Source: Sophora flavescens (taxonomy: Eukaryota; Streptophyta; Magnoliopsida; Fabales; Fabaceae). Taken from it: a DNA stretch of 64,000 nt. This document shows positions 10,312 to 21,652 of this stretch, piece by piece (positions within the stretch are counted from its first letter, which is position 1; each line of letters starts with the position of its first letter). Where the stretch lies: the NCBI GenBank assembly GCA_030762895.1, contig CM061062.1, positions 238,824,019 to 238,888,018 on the forward strand. Reading direction: 5' to 3'. Both the position numbers and the translations under genes were made by a program. The notes below the pieces were generated by a model, which made no database searches, had not been told where the DNA came from, and worked only from the letters and a program-made list of their open reading frames with translations.

Positions 10312-12007
10312 ATGACTACAAACGATATCCTGGGTGATAGGGCTTCACTCACTAGACCCACTGCCTTTAATGGCTCCCAATACATTTATTGGAAAGAGAG
10401 AATGCTTATCTTTCTTGAGGCTGCAGGTTTAGATGTATTAGATGCTATTGAAAATGGTCCCTATGTTCCATTTATTCTTGATGCTAAGGAAAATAAACAA
10501 ACTAAACCAAAAGATCACTGGAATGATGATGATAAAAGAAGAGTTGGTTATGATGCTAAGGCAAAAAATATTATAACAACTGCTTTGAATTATGATGAGT
10601 TTTTCAGGGCCTCCAATTGTAAAACGACAAAGCAAATGTGGGATACTCTTCAACTCACTCATGAAGGAACCAACGATGTGAAAAGAGCAAGAATGAATGC
10701 ACTAGTCCATGAATATGAACTCTTTCACATGAAGAATGGTGAGGAGATAGATGAACTGCAAAAGAGGTCTACACACATTGTGAATCAGCTAGAAGGACTC
10801 GGACATAGAATCACATATGAGAAAAATATTAACAAGATAATGAGATGTTTGAGTCGTGAATGGCAGCCAAAAATCACTGCAATTTCTGAAGCAAAGGATC
10901 TAGACACCATGTAGATTGCTACTTTATTTGGCAAGTTGAAAGAACACTAATTGGAACTCAATAGATTGAAAAGTCATGAAGATAAGGAGAAAAAGAAGAA
11001 AGGACTCTCACTCAAGACTCATATCTCCAAAGAATCAATAGAATGTGATGAAGATGAACACCTTGATGAAAGTGAAGAATCCGAAGAAGAAGACATGGGA
11101 TTGCTTGTGAGGAAATTTAGAAGATTCATAAAAAAGAATAGAAACAAGAAGCAATTCAGTTTTCCTACCAAAAAGAACACGAACAAGGTAAAAGCTCTTC
11201 CTCAACAATCAAATGCTTTGAATGTGGAAAGCTTGGACACTACAAAAATGAATGTCCAAAGCTACAAAAGAAAGAAAAGTATGAGAAGAATGACAGCAAA
11301 GAAAAGAAAGGAAGAAAACCTAGGAGAGCATACATAGCTTGGGAAGAAAATGATATGGATTCCACTAGTAGTGAATCTGAAAATGAAGAAGCCAACCTAT
11401 GTCTTATGGCAAATCAACAAAGTGATAGTAAAACTGAGGTAAATGATTCTTCTCTTACCTATGATGAGTTACAAGATGCTTTTGATGAATTGCATGAAGA
11501 ATATGTTAAAATTGGTAAACAACTTATATCTTATAGGAAGATCGTCACAAAACAATGTAGTGACTATGCACCTTTACAAATAAAGGTTAAAGAACTAGAA
11601 GCTAAAAATTCACAATTACTTGCATCTAGTTCAATCTGCACCAAATGCACTACACTAGAAAAGGAAGTTGAAAAACTGAATACAACTCTATCTAAGTTTA
11701 CTTTGGGTAGAGATAACTTGAATGCCATATTAGGACAGCAAAAGGGTGTGTATGACAAAGCTGGAATTGGATATAAGCCAATGGTACATGAAAAATCTTT
11801 TAAGAAGCTTTTTGTTGCACCTATTTCCTCAACTAGTCCTTTTGTTAAATGCTATTATTGCCTAAAGAAAGGTCATACAGATGCTACTCGTAGACTTAGA
11901 AAGAACATTCATGTTGGCATTAAACAAATTTGGGTTCCAAAGGGAACTTATGTTGCTACTAACACCAGAGGACCCAACCAGATTTGGGTACCTAAAGAAA
12001 AAGTATA
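10312..12007 (+). pseudogene. C1 gag (copia-type gag with CCHC knuckle), broken
   Basis: The frame opens with MTTNDILGDRASLTRPTAFN and continues into the FNGSQYIYWKERM start of copia gag, with a UBN2-type gag domain to about residue 190. A TAG at 10912 and a TAA at 10948 both replace Gln codons (CAG, CAA). A one-base loss near 11185 puts the zinc knuckle (CFECGKLGHYKNEC, near 11215) out of frame. The acidic and Asn/Lys-rich tail then resumes at 11355 and ends IWVPKEKV with TAA at 12006. The intact version of this tail is seen in C3. In a live element this protein would form the cytoplasmic particle and bind RNA. Confidence 0.85.
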
Positions 12008-12023
12008 AAAATCTGTTTTGTAG

Positions 12024-13575
12024 GTGTGTTTGAAGGCCAAAAGCTCAAGCTGGTTTTTAGATAGTGACTTCTCCAAACACATGATCGGAGACATCACAAA
12101 ATTTACATCTTTCACTCCCAAAGAAGGTGGAAACGTCACCTATGGAGACAACAACAAAGGAAGAATTCTTGGCGTTGGAACAATAGGAAAAAGTCCAGTA
12201 ATCAAGATTGAGGATGTTCTCTATGTGGAAGGGCTCAAACACAATCTACTAAGTATAAGCCAATTATGTGATAAAGGCTACAAGGTAAACTTTAACTCAA
12301 ATTTATGTATGATCGAATCTATTCATGATAATAACATAAAATTGTTTGGGAATAGAATCAATAACATCTATATGCTAGACTTAGACAATTTAATTTCCAA
12401 TGATGCATGTTGCTTAATTTCCAAAGAAGATGAAAATTGGCTCTGGCATAGGAGAATAGCTCACATTCATATGGATCACTTGAATAAATTAATTTCCAAA
12501 GAACTTGTAATTGGTTTACCAAATAAAAAGTTTGTTAAAGAAGGCTTATGTGATGCATGCCAAAAATGTAAACAAGTGAAAACCTCATTTAAGGCTAAAA
12601 ACACTATTTCAACTAGTAGACCCTTATAATTGCTGCACATGGACCTTTTTGGACCTTCTAGGACAAAAAGCTTTGGTGGAAATCTTTATGCTCTTGTAAT
12701 TGTTGATGACTTCTCTAGATTTACTTGGACCTATTTCTTAGCACAAAAGACTGAAGCTTTTAAAGCTTTTAAGAAAATGGCTACGGTTGCTCAAAAATGA
12801 GAAAGACGTGAAAATTGTTTCAATTAGGAGTGACCATGGAGGAGAATTCCAAAATGAGGAGTTTGATAACTTTTGTGATGAACATGGTATAAAACACAAT
12901 TTTTCTGTACCCAGAACTCCACAACAAAATGGAGTAGTTGAGAGGAAAAATAGGTCACTTGAAGAAATTGCTAGAACCTTGTTAAGTGACTCTAATTTAC
13001 CAAAGTATTTTTGGGCTGATACTGTGAGTACTGCATGTTATGTTTTAAATAGAGTTCTAATAAGGCCAATTTTGAAGAAAACTCCATATGAACTTTACAA
13101 GGGAAGAAAACCTGCCATTTCTCATTTTCATGTCTTTGGTTGTAAGTGTTTTGTGCTAAATAATGGCAAGGATAATCTTGGGAAATTTGATCCCAAAGCT
13201 GACGAGGGTATTTTCCTAGGTTATTCATTAACTAGCAAAGCATATAGAGTGTTTAATAAGCATACTTTATCAATGGAAGAATCTGTTCACATAACATTTG
13301 ATGAGTCTAACCCCAAAAGGTTGGGAAAGGACATTTTTGATGATGCATAAACTCTTGAGGATGAAGTGAAATCTCATGAAGGAAAGGAGAGCAACAAGGA
13401 AAAGGAAGATGAAGAGAGAAATAAAGAACCTCAAGCAGAACTTCAGCAAGAAAATCTTCCTAAGGAGTGGCAAGTTTCAAAGAATCATCCCCTAGATAAT
13501 ATCATTGGTGAGATCACCAAAGGGGTAACCACTAGAAACTCTTTAAGGAATATTGCAATACCATGGGGAAACACT
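12024..13575 (+). pseudogene. C1 pol remnant: protease and integrase only, broken
   Basis: The protease region reads WFLDSDFSKHM where C3 has WFLDSGCSKHM, so the catalytic DSG is lost. GAG-pre-integrase with an HH...CC zinc site (LWHRR...HIHMDH...CDACQKC) follows. Then come the integrase core (RSDHGGEF near 12822, PQQNGVVERKNR near 12921) and the FLGYS/VHITFDES C-terminal part. Lesions are a TAA at 12627 for Gln, an extra A near 12796, and a TAA at 13348 for Glu. The frame ends at the deletion junction near 13575, so no RT or RNase H remains. Confidence 0.85.
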
Positions 13576-13576
13576 T

Positions 13577-14300
13577 TAAAGAGGGATCAAAGGAACATTG
13601 AAAAATACAAGAAATAGAAAGAAGAAGAACAACAACCTTACTGATTCTGAAAAGTGATATACCAAAGATTCAAAATATTCCAAAAGTGCTTCGTCGTTGA
13701 GAGAAAAGTGTGATATTACTTAGAACTTCAATTTATTTAATCAGACTTTTAGAGTCTTTCCTCTACTCAATTCTTTCTGTGAATTAGTGTGATTAAGAGA
13801 GGTTATCTCTTAGGATTGAACAAGGATAGAAGGGATCCTTGGGTATAGAAAAGCAAGTGTGCTTTCTGGTAAATTCTTGAGCAACGAGGTTATCCTTGTG
13901 TTGCTGTAATTGGAACTTTGTAATTGCTGATTATAGTGGAGAAAACCACAAAGGTGTGGGACTGGATGTAGGCTTACCAAAGGAGGTAGCCGAACCAGGA
14001 TAAATCGGTTTGCGTGTTCTTCTCATCTCTAACTCCATATACTTGTTATATGCACTTGTGTGTTGTGAATGAGTTTTAAGAATGCTTGTTAACTTGAATC
14101 TTTGATCTACAATCTGTGTTAAACTTGTTGTTACTTCTTATAATTCTTCTTAACATCATTACTTGTTACATAACCTGATTCTTGGGAATTAAAATTGAGT
14201 GAAAACCAATTTTATTTAAGAAAACTCTAATTTGCTTTAAATTGTGGAAAAAGTTTTCAATATCTTCACCCCCCTCTTGAGATCGTAGCCACTACCAACA
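13577..14300 (+). repeat. C1 3' LTR, 5'-truncated
   Basis: The sequence from TAAAGAGGGATCAAAGG to CCACTACCAACA matches 9534-10261 of the 5' LTR almost base for base. The upstream U3 half, with its repeats, is absent. The outer end and the target duplication are intact, so the loss happened after insertion by internal deletion. Confidence 0.9.
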
Positions 14301-14963
14301 TAGTGTGCCACAATCAAGATATCAGTTACAACGAATATCATGCATTAAATGCTTTTTCTAAACGGGATTATTCAAAAAATAACCGTTCAAGAAAGACAAG
14401 TGAAGAAGAAGGTCACTATAAATAGAAGACCTGAGATACTGAAGAAGAATACTCTGGATTGCACAACCTTGCGAGCTCAACTTTTGCCAATCAATAATCA
14501 CTCATTCTTATATTCTTTAAAAAGCAAGAGTCTGTATTCTTAGTTTGAATATTGTGAAAATCTCTTTGTTAGAATTAGAGCCTGAAGAGGCTTGGTAAGA
14601 AAGAAATACTTGTAGCATGGAGAGGTGTTGAATACTTGGTTGTAATCTATTCGAGAAATAGTGGAGAAAATCCTTCAAGTAGAAGGGACTGGAAGTAGCT
14701 CTTGGTTGGAAGAGAGTGAACCAGGATAAAAACATCTTGTGTGAATCTTCTATCTCTTGACTATTACAGCTTTATTTGTTTCTTACTAACCGAGGGGTTT
14801 TGATATTGCTTGTGTTAAAGTCTTTTAAGAAGGATCTTTTTCTTTGTTCTTACTTCTGTTTCTAATTTCCTTGTGTGCAAAATTGTTTTAAAGGTTGTTT
14901 TCGAAAATTATTAACAAACACAATTCAACCCCCCTTCTTGTGTTTGCCTGTGTCAACTTCAGT

Positions 14964-14975
14964 TGGTATCAGAGC
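14964..14975 (+). other. C2 primer binding site (initiator Met-tRNA)
   Basis: TGGTATCAGAGC directly follows the 5' LTR end at 14961. It is the canonical copia primer site. Confidence 0.9.
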
Positions 14976-15032
14976 TCGGCCTCGAAAGGGTTGAGCCTCT
15001 AACAAGTGCTGAGTGAGTACGATCCAACAACC

Positions 15033-16353
15033 ATGGATGCAAAATGACAAGCTGTCAATAGACCTCCTCTCTTTGATGGAACAGATTATGACTATTGGAA
15101 GAAGAGAATGATGGCCTTCTTAGATGCACAAAATGTAGATATTTGGGAGCTGATTGAAACCAGCTACACTGTACCAAGAGATGAAGCTGGAGCTACTGTT
15201 CCTAGAGGCCAATGGACTCAAGAGCAGAAAAACCAACATCATCTGAATCTGAAGGCTAAGCACTATCTCATGTGTGCTATAACCAGATCTGAACATGACA
15301 AAGTTCACAGCTGCAATACTGCTAAAGAAAACTGGGATACTCTTGCCCTAGCTCATGAGGGTTCCTCACAAGTTAAGGAGTCAAAGATCAACATGCTTGT
15401 TCATCAGTATGAGCTATTCAAGATGGGTGAACATGAAATAATAGACCAAATGTTTGGAAGATTCCAAACCATCACCAACAGTCTCAGATCTCTTGGAAAA
15501 GTTTATGAAAATAGTGATCATGTCAGAAACATCCTGAGAAGTCTATCCAAGCAATGGAGACCCAAAGTAATTGCTATTCTGGAAGCCAAAAACCTGAATA
15601 CACTCTCTCTGGAAGAGCTTCTTGGATCTCTCAATGTTCATGCACTTGAACTTAATGAAGAAGAAAATTCTAGAAAAGGAAATTCAATTGCCCTAAAGGC
15701 AAAGAAAGCAAGTTCATCAAAAGTTATCAAAGTTGCTGAGTCATCAGATGAGTCTGAATCTTATGATAATGACGAAGGATCAGATGAGGATGAATTGTCC
15801 TTTATCTCCAGGAAGATTCAACAGATGTGGAGAAAGAAAGGTGGTTTCAGAAGGAAGCAACTCAACAAAAAGTTTTCCAAGGAGAAGTTAGACTCCAAGG
15901 AAAAAGGTCTACCCTTGTGCTTTGAATGCAAGAAACCTGGTCATTTCAAAGCTGACTGCCCTGAGCTAAAGGATAAAAAGAAATTCTTCAAAAAGAAGAA
16001 ACGCTTAATGGCTACATGGGAGGATTTTGATCTGTCTTCTTTAGATGAAGAAAATGAAGCAGAGGAAGAGGCAAATATCTGTCTCATGGCAGACACTGCT
16101 TCAGAAAGTGAATACACTTATGCTGAGGTAATGGATTCTGACCCGTCCACTCTTCAAAATGCTTTTGATGAACTATTGCATGAGTTGTCTATACTATCAC
16201 GAGAATATAAGAGTCTCAAAAATAAGTTTTCTAAACTGACTAGAGAATATGATAGGGTCTGCACTGAGAAACAAAACCTCAAATGAAAATGACATACTAA
16301 AATCAGTGAATGTCAGTCTAGCTGACAAAATGGTGTGTGAAGCTGATGTTTCT
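15033..16353 (+). pseudogene. C2 gag, 5' part, interrupted by unit D
   Basis: The ATG at 15033 is followed after four codons by TGA (15045). The same frame then runs open as PPLFDGTDYDYWKKRM, the typical copia gag start, through a UBN2 domain, an acidic SDESESYDNDEGSDEDE patch and a zinc knuckle CFECKKPGHFKADC near 15918-15960. A one-base shift near 16284 (after KQNLK) leads into ENDILKSVNVSLADKM, and unit D cuts the gene at 16353. The frame picks up again at 27915. This would be the particle protein of C2. Confidence 0.85.
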
Positions 16354-16499
16354 TGTAACTCCCTGATTTTCTGTTTCTTGTTAATCTATGCTTAAGTATG
16401 TGTTTGCCTTTAATTGATTTTAAAGTTTTAGAGATTATTTTGAAAAAAATAAAATCATTTTCATTACTTAGTCTATCTTAGGAAGCTTCAGTAAAAATT

Positions 16500-16590
16500 T
16501 CAGCTGAAAATTCAAACGAAACCCGATCTGCGTTTTCTCTATTGGTACAAGTTTACTGATCAAAAAATGAAATTTTTACTCGTGAACGAA
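16500..16590 (+). promoter_or_regulatory. Conserved 5' box of unit D
   Basis: GAAAATTCAAACGAAACCCG then TCTGCGTTTTCTCT, about 150 bp from the left end, is shared with F1 (6100-6190), E2 (49470-49560, inverted) and E1 (50345-50440, inverted), far above the background similarity of these copies. It lies ahead of the TATA box. Its function is unknown; a regulatory or packaging role is inference. Confidence 0.55.
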
Positions 16591-16941
16591 ACGATTAGGC
16601 TTCTAATTACGATTACTAATGTTTCCACTATTTTAATTTTTTTCGTCAAAAAAATTTATTTTATTGATTTTTTGGGTACGATTTTCACTAGAAATACGAT
16701 CGATTAGGTACAAATATTTAACCGGGACGAAACAAAAATCAAGGGAAATAACTTGTATCAGATTTTGGAGTGTTGGGTGAGGAAAATCTGATTTTTTGTA
16801 AGGTGAATAGTAATTTTATGACACAAAATGCCTAATTATCATAATAAATTATTATATTTCAAAATTTATATTAAAAATACTTTTAAAATTTTTATTTATT
16901 TTTCTCTCTTTTCTGCTGAAACCAGCGCCTCTTCCCCCCTC

Positions 16942-16951
16942 TATATATATA
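16942..16951 (+). promoter_or_regulatory. TATA box of unit D
   Basis: TATATATATA is preceded by CCCCCCTC and followed by a CT-rich leader. It is the counterpart of 6536-6545 in F1. A donor-like CCTAG|GTATAA lies at 17086/17087, about 145 bp downstream. Confidence 0.55.
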
Positions 16952-19696
16952 CACGTTCCCTTCACACTTCTTCATTTTCCTCTCATCCCACACAAAGCCA
17001 TTTCTACTACACTTTCTTTCATTTTCTCTTGTTTTTGAGAAAACTCAAGTTTTGCTTCCAAGCTCTCAAATTTCTGCAGCACCTAGGTATAATATGTAGC
17101 TATTTTACTTCAAGTTCTTGCTATTTTCATCTTCTTGTACATGCATGTTGAGTTAATTCTTGCAAACCTTGTTCATTTTTTTGTTTTAAAGTTCTTTTAT
17201 TTCAAAGTTCTACTCATCTTCACCACCATTTTCAACCTTTGCATGTTGGAATGAACCCTCCTATGACCATTTAATGGGGTTGGTTGAAACCCTAAGGAGG
17301 AGAGGTTGTGATTTTTCAACATATTTTTCATGCATGTTAGTTTTACTATGATTTATGCTTATAGTTTTAACTTGTAATCAATAAGAAATCATCTTCCTTT
17401 ACATGCAAAAGATTTTACCACTTCTTGCAATCTCTTTATTCTCATTTTAATGGCTTGCATGTGGAGGGAAAATCATCCTCCCTAGGATCATGGTGTGACT
17501 GAAAAACACCAAGAGGGAGAAAGGATGAGTTCTGCTTAAATCTCACATACATGGCTTTAGATCTTTGATTCATGAATTTTTTTTTAACTAAAGCAATTTT
17601 TTTGAGACTATGTATACCTTCTTATGATGGTTGTATGACCAAAAATCTACAAATTTTAAGTTAGTGAGGCCTAATTTTTAATCACTTGGAAGGTTGCATG
17701 GTTAATACACTAAGTTCTTTGCACTAGTAGCTTAACAATGGTGCTTGAAAATTTTTAGTGTTCCTAGCCTTGTTGGCTTGTGATAGCCGAAACTCACTTG
17801 ATGAGTTGATGAGGCTTATTCAAGTTTTTTTAAGCTAAATGATGCTTAGAACACTATAAAGTTTACATGCATAAAAAAAAGATTGATGAAAAATAGTATT
17901 TTCCACCATTTCTTGATAAGGCTGAAACCCATGGTTCATGAGGCCAAGATTATAAAATTTTATTTTCAAATTTTAAACTTTTATTTTACCTCCATGATAC
18001 TTGAGGTTCATAGATCCAAAAGTTTGTAAAAATTTAAAATTTCTAGCATTATTTTCTAAGCATGGCCGAATGCATGCATCAGATTAGGGTGATTTTATAA
18101 TTTTTTTTACTTATGTTAATCACTTGTTTTTGTATAGATTTGCAATCGTAACGCGAGCCGAGTCATTCCTCTTTAAAAACCACAACCGAGTTTCATTACC
18201 ATTTTACTCTGAGGTAAGGGAAGAAAGCCTGAGGGATATTATTTTATGATGACTATGTGTTACCTTTAATTGCTTGATGATGTGTGGTTGGAAATTTGTG
18301 ATAATGATTGGTTTAATGGTTGATCTTGTTTTGAATTAATGTGCTGAGTTTTATTTAATTTACATGTATTATATGATTTTTGATTTGTAAAATGCTTAGG
18401 ATTATGTGAATGTGTTGATGTAATAGTTTAATTGTTTAAGTGTTGCATGAGATGCCTAACCTTGGGTTAGAGCTCACATTAACAAGTTAAGATAAAAGTC
18501 TTAATAAAAATTGTAGAGGAAATTCACAAATAAATAATGTTTTTGAAAAGAAGTTTCGTTTGAAAAAGAGAAGAAAGTTAAGGTTATATTTCTAAATTTC
18601 GTAATATTAGGAATTTTATGAAAAATTATAATTTTGATTTGTTGAATTAAAATAATTTTTTTAAAGAAGAATAATTTAATTTTATTGAAAAAGAGAATTT
18701 TTTTAAAATCAAGGTGATTTATGAAAAATGGATTTCAAATAAAAATTTTTACTAAAAACTTTGCTCAAAACAATTTTCCAATAATTTGGATAAGTTATGG
18801 AAATTTTATTTTGTTTTGTTTTTCACTGAACGAAAAATAAACGTTGAAAAGTGGACCTAGTAACCAAGACGTCGGGCTACTAATGTAATTAAACACGTTG
18901 ATCTATGATCCGTGTCGTGTTGTTGTGGACTCTGTGTCCTTATACGTTTTTATGGACTGCGTGTCCTACATACGTTATACAAAAAACGTGATAAACGCAG
19001 TAAAGGTGTAAAGTTGTTTTCTACTACCACAAAGTCTTAGACTGGTGCATCGATTTAAGACTCTCGTGATTGGACACTAGGAATCAAATGTCCTGTGTTT
19101 ACAAATTTTAAATACATTGAAAAGTTATGGAGGTCGTGAGCCTTTGAGCTTCGACAAGGAAAGAATTACACACAAAGAAAAACCTCGATAATAAAATGTT
19201 TTTCATGCATTTGGCAGACGTGCCCAAAGTTGTTTTGTGTGAATACCTTGAAGGACAGGGTATATCATGCTACGTTGTATCATTGTGCCTTGACGGACAA
19301 TGAAATCCATATGCCTTGATTACTATGCCTTGAGTTGGATAGTATGCTATGGATATCCACGCACGTTGCACACTGTGCCTGGAATTATGGGCAGTGTAGT
19401 GGACTAACACGTGCTTTTTATGGCAAAGATTTTGGGCCTGATCAGCTCATTTTAAACAAAGTGAAGTTGGGGTCTCCGGAGATTAGGATAGAAGTTGAAT
19501 TATAGAAGTATCATGGTTTGCAAAAAGTGATGATTATCTCTTGCTACGTACTGCTTAAAATGATATCTTGTTATTTGTATATGTTTCTCTGCTTGTTTTG
19601 GGTGCATATAGTTGTCATAATTATCCATATATTGGTATCTTACCCTTGCATTTTCCTTCATGTATACGTGTATGTATCCTGTTATGTTGAGACTAG

Positions 19697-20164
19697 ATGG
19701 ACCCAGCTCTGCCTCTCGTGCACTCCCGAGTGCGGACGATCATGTTTGAGGATGCCGACAACCCTGGGGCTTGGGTGATTCATCCGTGGAATCACATGGC
19801 TGAGTACACTAGCCCGGTTTGCACTATAGAAGGAACACATGAGGGAGGTCCAGAGAGGATGATTCATACCATGGAGACCATCCAGATATCACTTCCACCA
19901 GCTTGGTTGTATGTACAGCACCTAGCAGACTTAGGACAACTAGTGTTGAATCCACCACCTCTGAATGTGGTGCCAGCTTCACCCATAGAGGAGGATCCAG
20001 AGGAGTTCATGGATGAGGACCCTCAGTATCATCCTATGAGCAATGATGATGATGATGATGCACCTGGCGAGGGAGCTTGGGTGGAAGTATCCTCTTTTGA
20101 TACTTCTTTTGGAAATGAGGGAGACTTCCATGGTCTTTCGAATGGGTATCACTATTTGTCTTGA
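19697..20164 (+). CDS. Conserved LTR-borne ORF, unknown function (copy in D)
   Basis: This 155-codon frame starts MDPALPLVHSRV. It holds AWVIHP (residues 25-30), YTSPVCTIEGT (about 37-47) and GGPER, then a proline-rich middle, an acidic run of Asp (about 115-121) and a tail ending WVEVSSFDTSF...HYLS. The same order, with AWVINP and YTxPVC, occurs on the minus strand in E1 (37410) and E2 (40010), and E2 also shares the EVSS tail. Differences among the three fall mainly at third codon positions, so the protein was under selection. There is no membrane segment, signal peptide or zinc site. The ATG follows ACTAG directly, as at a 3' splice site. I do not recognise the family. It is the only copy of the three that is open end to end. 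Confidence 0.55.
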   Translation: MDPALPLVHSRVRTIMFEDADNPGAWVIHPWNHMAEYTSPVCTIEGTHEGGPERMIHTMETIQISLPPAWLYVQHLADLGQLVLNPPPLNVVPASPIEEDPEEFMDEDPQYHPMSNDDDDDAPGEGAWVEVSSFDTSFGNEGDFHGLSNGYHYLS

Positions 20165-20281
20165 CCAGCTTAGGAAGTCTAGTTTTATTTTGGAGTAGTG
20201 ATGTTGGATGGATCCTTTCAAGATCATGTTTAAATTGTCTCCTTAACCTCTAGTATGACTTTAGTATTTTGTTTAAGTAAC

Positions 20282-21652
20282 TGACGGATCTGGGCAAGTA
20301 TACCCAGTCGTGCAAGTAATACGGTGGTGAGACCGTTTTATCGTTCCCACGAGGACTGCGACAAGTAATAGCACGTACCAAATCAATTACTATTCAAGCT
20401 AATACTTGGATTGAAGAGAGTTCTATACTAATTATCAAGCCCAAAACAACAAAAGAAAAGGAAAAGTTCTTTGAGGATTTCTATCGAACACTTGGGAGGC
20501 AGAGAAGAGGATTCTTCAAATATATAAAATATGTTGGGATTAGGTTCACTCAACTTCATCCCCATGCAATGAAATGACTAACATACAGTTTCTACTACAA
20601 TTATGACAATCAATCCACTAAATTACTCAAGCCCCGATTCCTCGGATGACAAGAGCCTAAATCCACTAATAGACCCTAATTCCTTAGGTGGCCTAGATTA
20701 ATGAATTTGCATTATGATTAGGGATTACACGATTGCTAATAAACCTAAATCTATCCCTAGATACAAGGTTTACCAGGTAATTGATTTCAATTCCGGTTCT
20801 AATACGAATTTCCCAATTGCATATCCAAACACTAATCGAGTCATGGGGGTGCTAGCCACAACAAGCATTAAGCATAGAAAATCAATCACTCATACAGAAG
20901 TAAAAACTGTATTACAAGATCAAATCAAATACATGGGCAATTCAGAGAGAGCTACACCTAACCCCAACAATGGGAGTTTAGCTACACATCATCAAAGTAA
21001 AAGGGAAAATAAAAGATACTGAGATGAAGGAAGGGAAGAACTCCATGGAAGGATGCACTCAGCCACAGCAGCAAAAATTGCGTTTTTTAGGGTTTCTTGG
21101 CCGCCTCCTTTCCCCCTAATCAATCCCCCCACAATTCTGCCCTAAAACAGCTTATAACAGGGGTTCTGGGTTTCGCGCGCTCGCGGGGCGAGACGTAGCT
21201 CGCGAGGCGAATGTTAAAAATCTGGTCTTCAGAGATTGGATCTATCGCGAGGCGAGATAGTAACTCGCAAGGCGAGACCGAAAGGGAGACATCTCTGGCA
21301 CAGTCAGGCCTTCAGGCTCGCGATGCAAGATGGTGACTCGCGAGGCGAGACAGAAAGGCTGACTGTTGCTGTTCAACTGGTCTTCAGGCTCGCGTGGCGA
21401 GATCCAGTCTCGCGAGGCGGAGCTTCAGAATTCTGCTTGGCTCAATTTCTTCTCCTTTCAGGCTCTATCTTCATCCAAGCTTCATCATGGCCAAATCTTG
21501 GGCAATTAATCATAAATTCCTGCAAAACAACACATAAAACCACCTTATCTGTTCCAACGGAAAAACTAACCAAAATCAAACTAAAATGGCCTAACTATAT
21601 GCAAATGCATGCATAAATGTACATGGAAAATGAGGTGAAATCACACTCATCA
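20282..21652 (-). repeat. Athila-like 3' LTR
   Basis: On the plus strand it runs TGACGGATCTGGGCAAG to ATCACACTCATCA. It matches the right-hand LTR along its whole length, including the CTCGCGAGGCGAG array. The next bases inward (AATCACCCCAAGC) give a purine-rich AAGCTTGGGGTGATT on the coding strand, a plausible polypurine tract. Confidence 0.9.
21175..21425. repeat. CpG-rich CTCGCGAGGCGAG array in the Athila-like LTR
   Basis: About eight dispersed copies of a (C)TCGCGAGGCGAGA-like motif, with a palindromic TCGCGA core, occur in about 250 bp, often in pairs 15-20 bp apart. The matching array in the other LTR is at 27170-27420. It stands out against the AT-rich surroundings as a local CpG island. 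Confidence 0.8.

Larger units (their letters stand above)
8708..14300 (+). mobile_element. Copia element C1, internally deleted
   Basis: It is flanked by a perfect TAGTG duplication (8703-8707 and 14301-14305) and sits inside the 5' LTR of C2. It has a complete 5' LTR, gag, protease and integrase, but RT, RNase H and the front half of the 3' LTR are missing. The break lies near 13565-13577, where about 11 bp of unmatched sequence joins pol to LTR position 9534. It belongs to the same family as C3 at the right of the window. Stops, frameshifts and a broken protease motif make it non-functional. Confidence 0.9.
7805..14961 (+). repeat. C2 5' LTR, split by copia C1
   Basis: The LTR pieces are 7805-8707 and 14306-14961, together about 1.56 kb. 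They match the 3' LTR at 35129-36751, which shows the uninterrupted order across the C1 insertion site (CTGTTTAGCATGCCACAATC at 36022-36041). The upstream half carries repeated TGCCACGT(C/A)A and AGACG motifs. Compared with the 3' LTR, this copy lacks about 60 bp near 14553. Confidence 0.9.

Noticed and set aside
20714..21022. 102-codon frame present in both Athila-like LTRs (also 26710-27018)
   Set aside because: Its presence twice only reflects the LTR duplication. The few differences do not favour third positions, and there is no recognisable motif.
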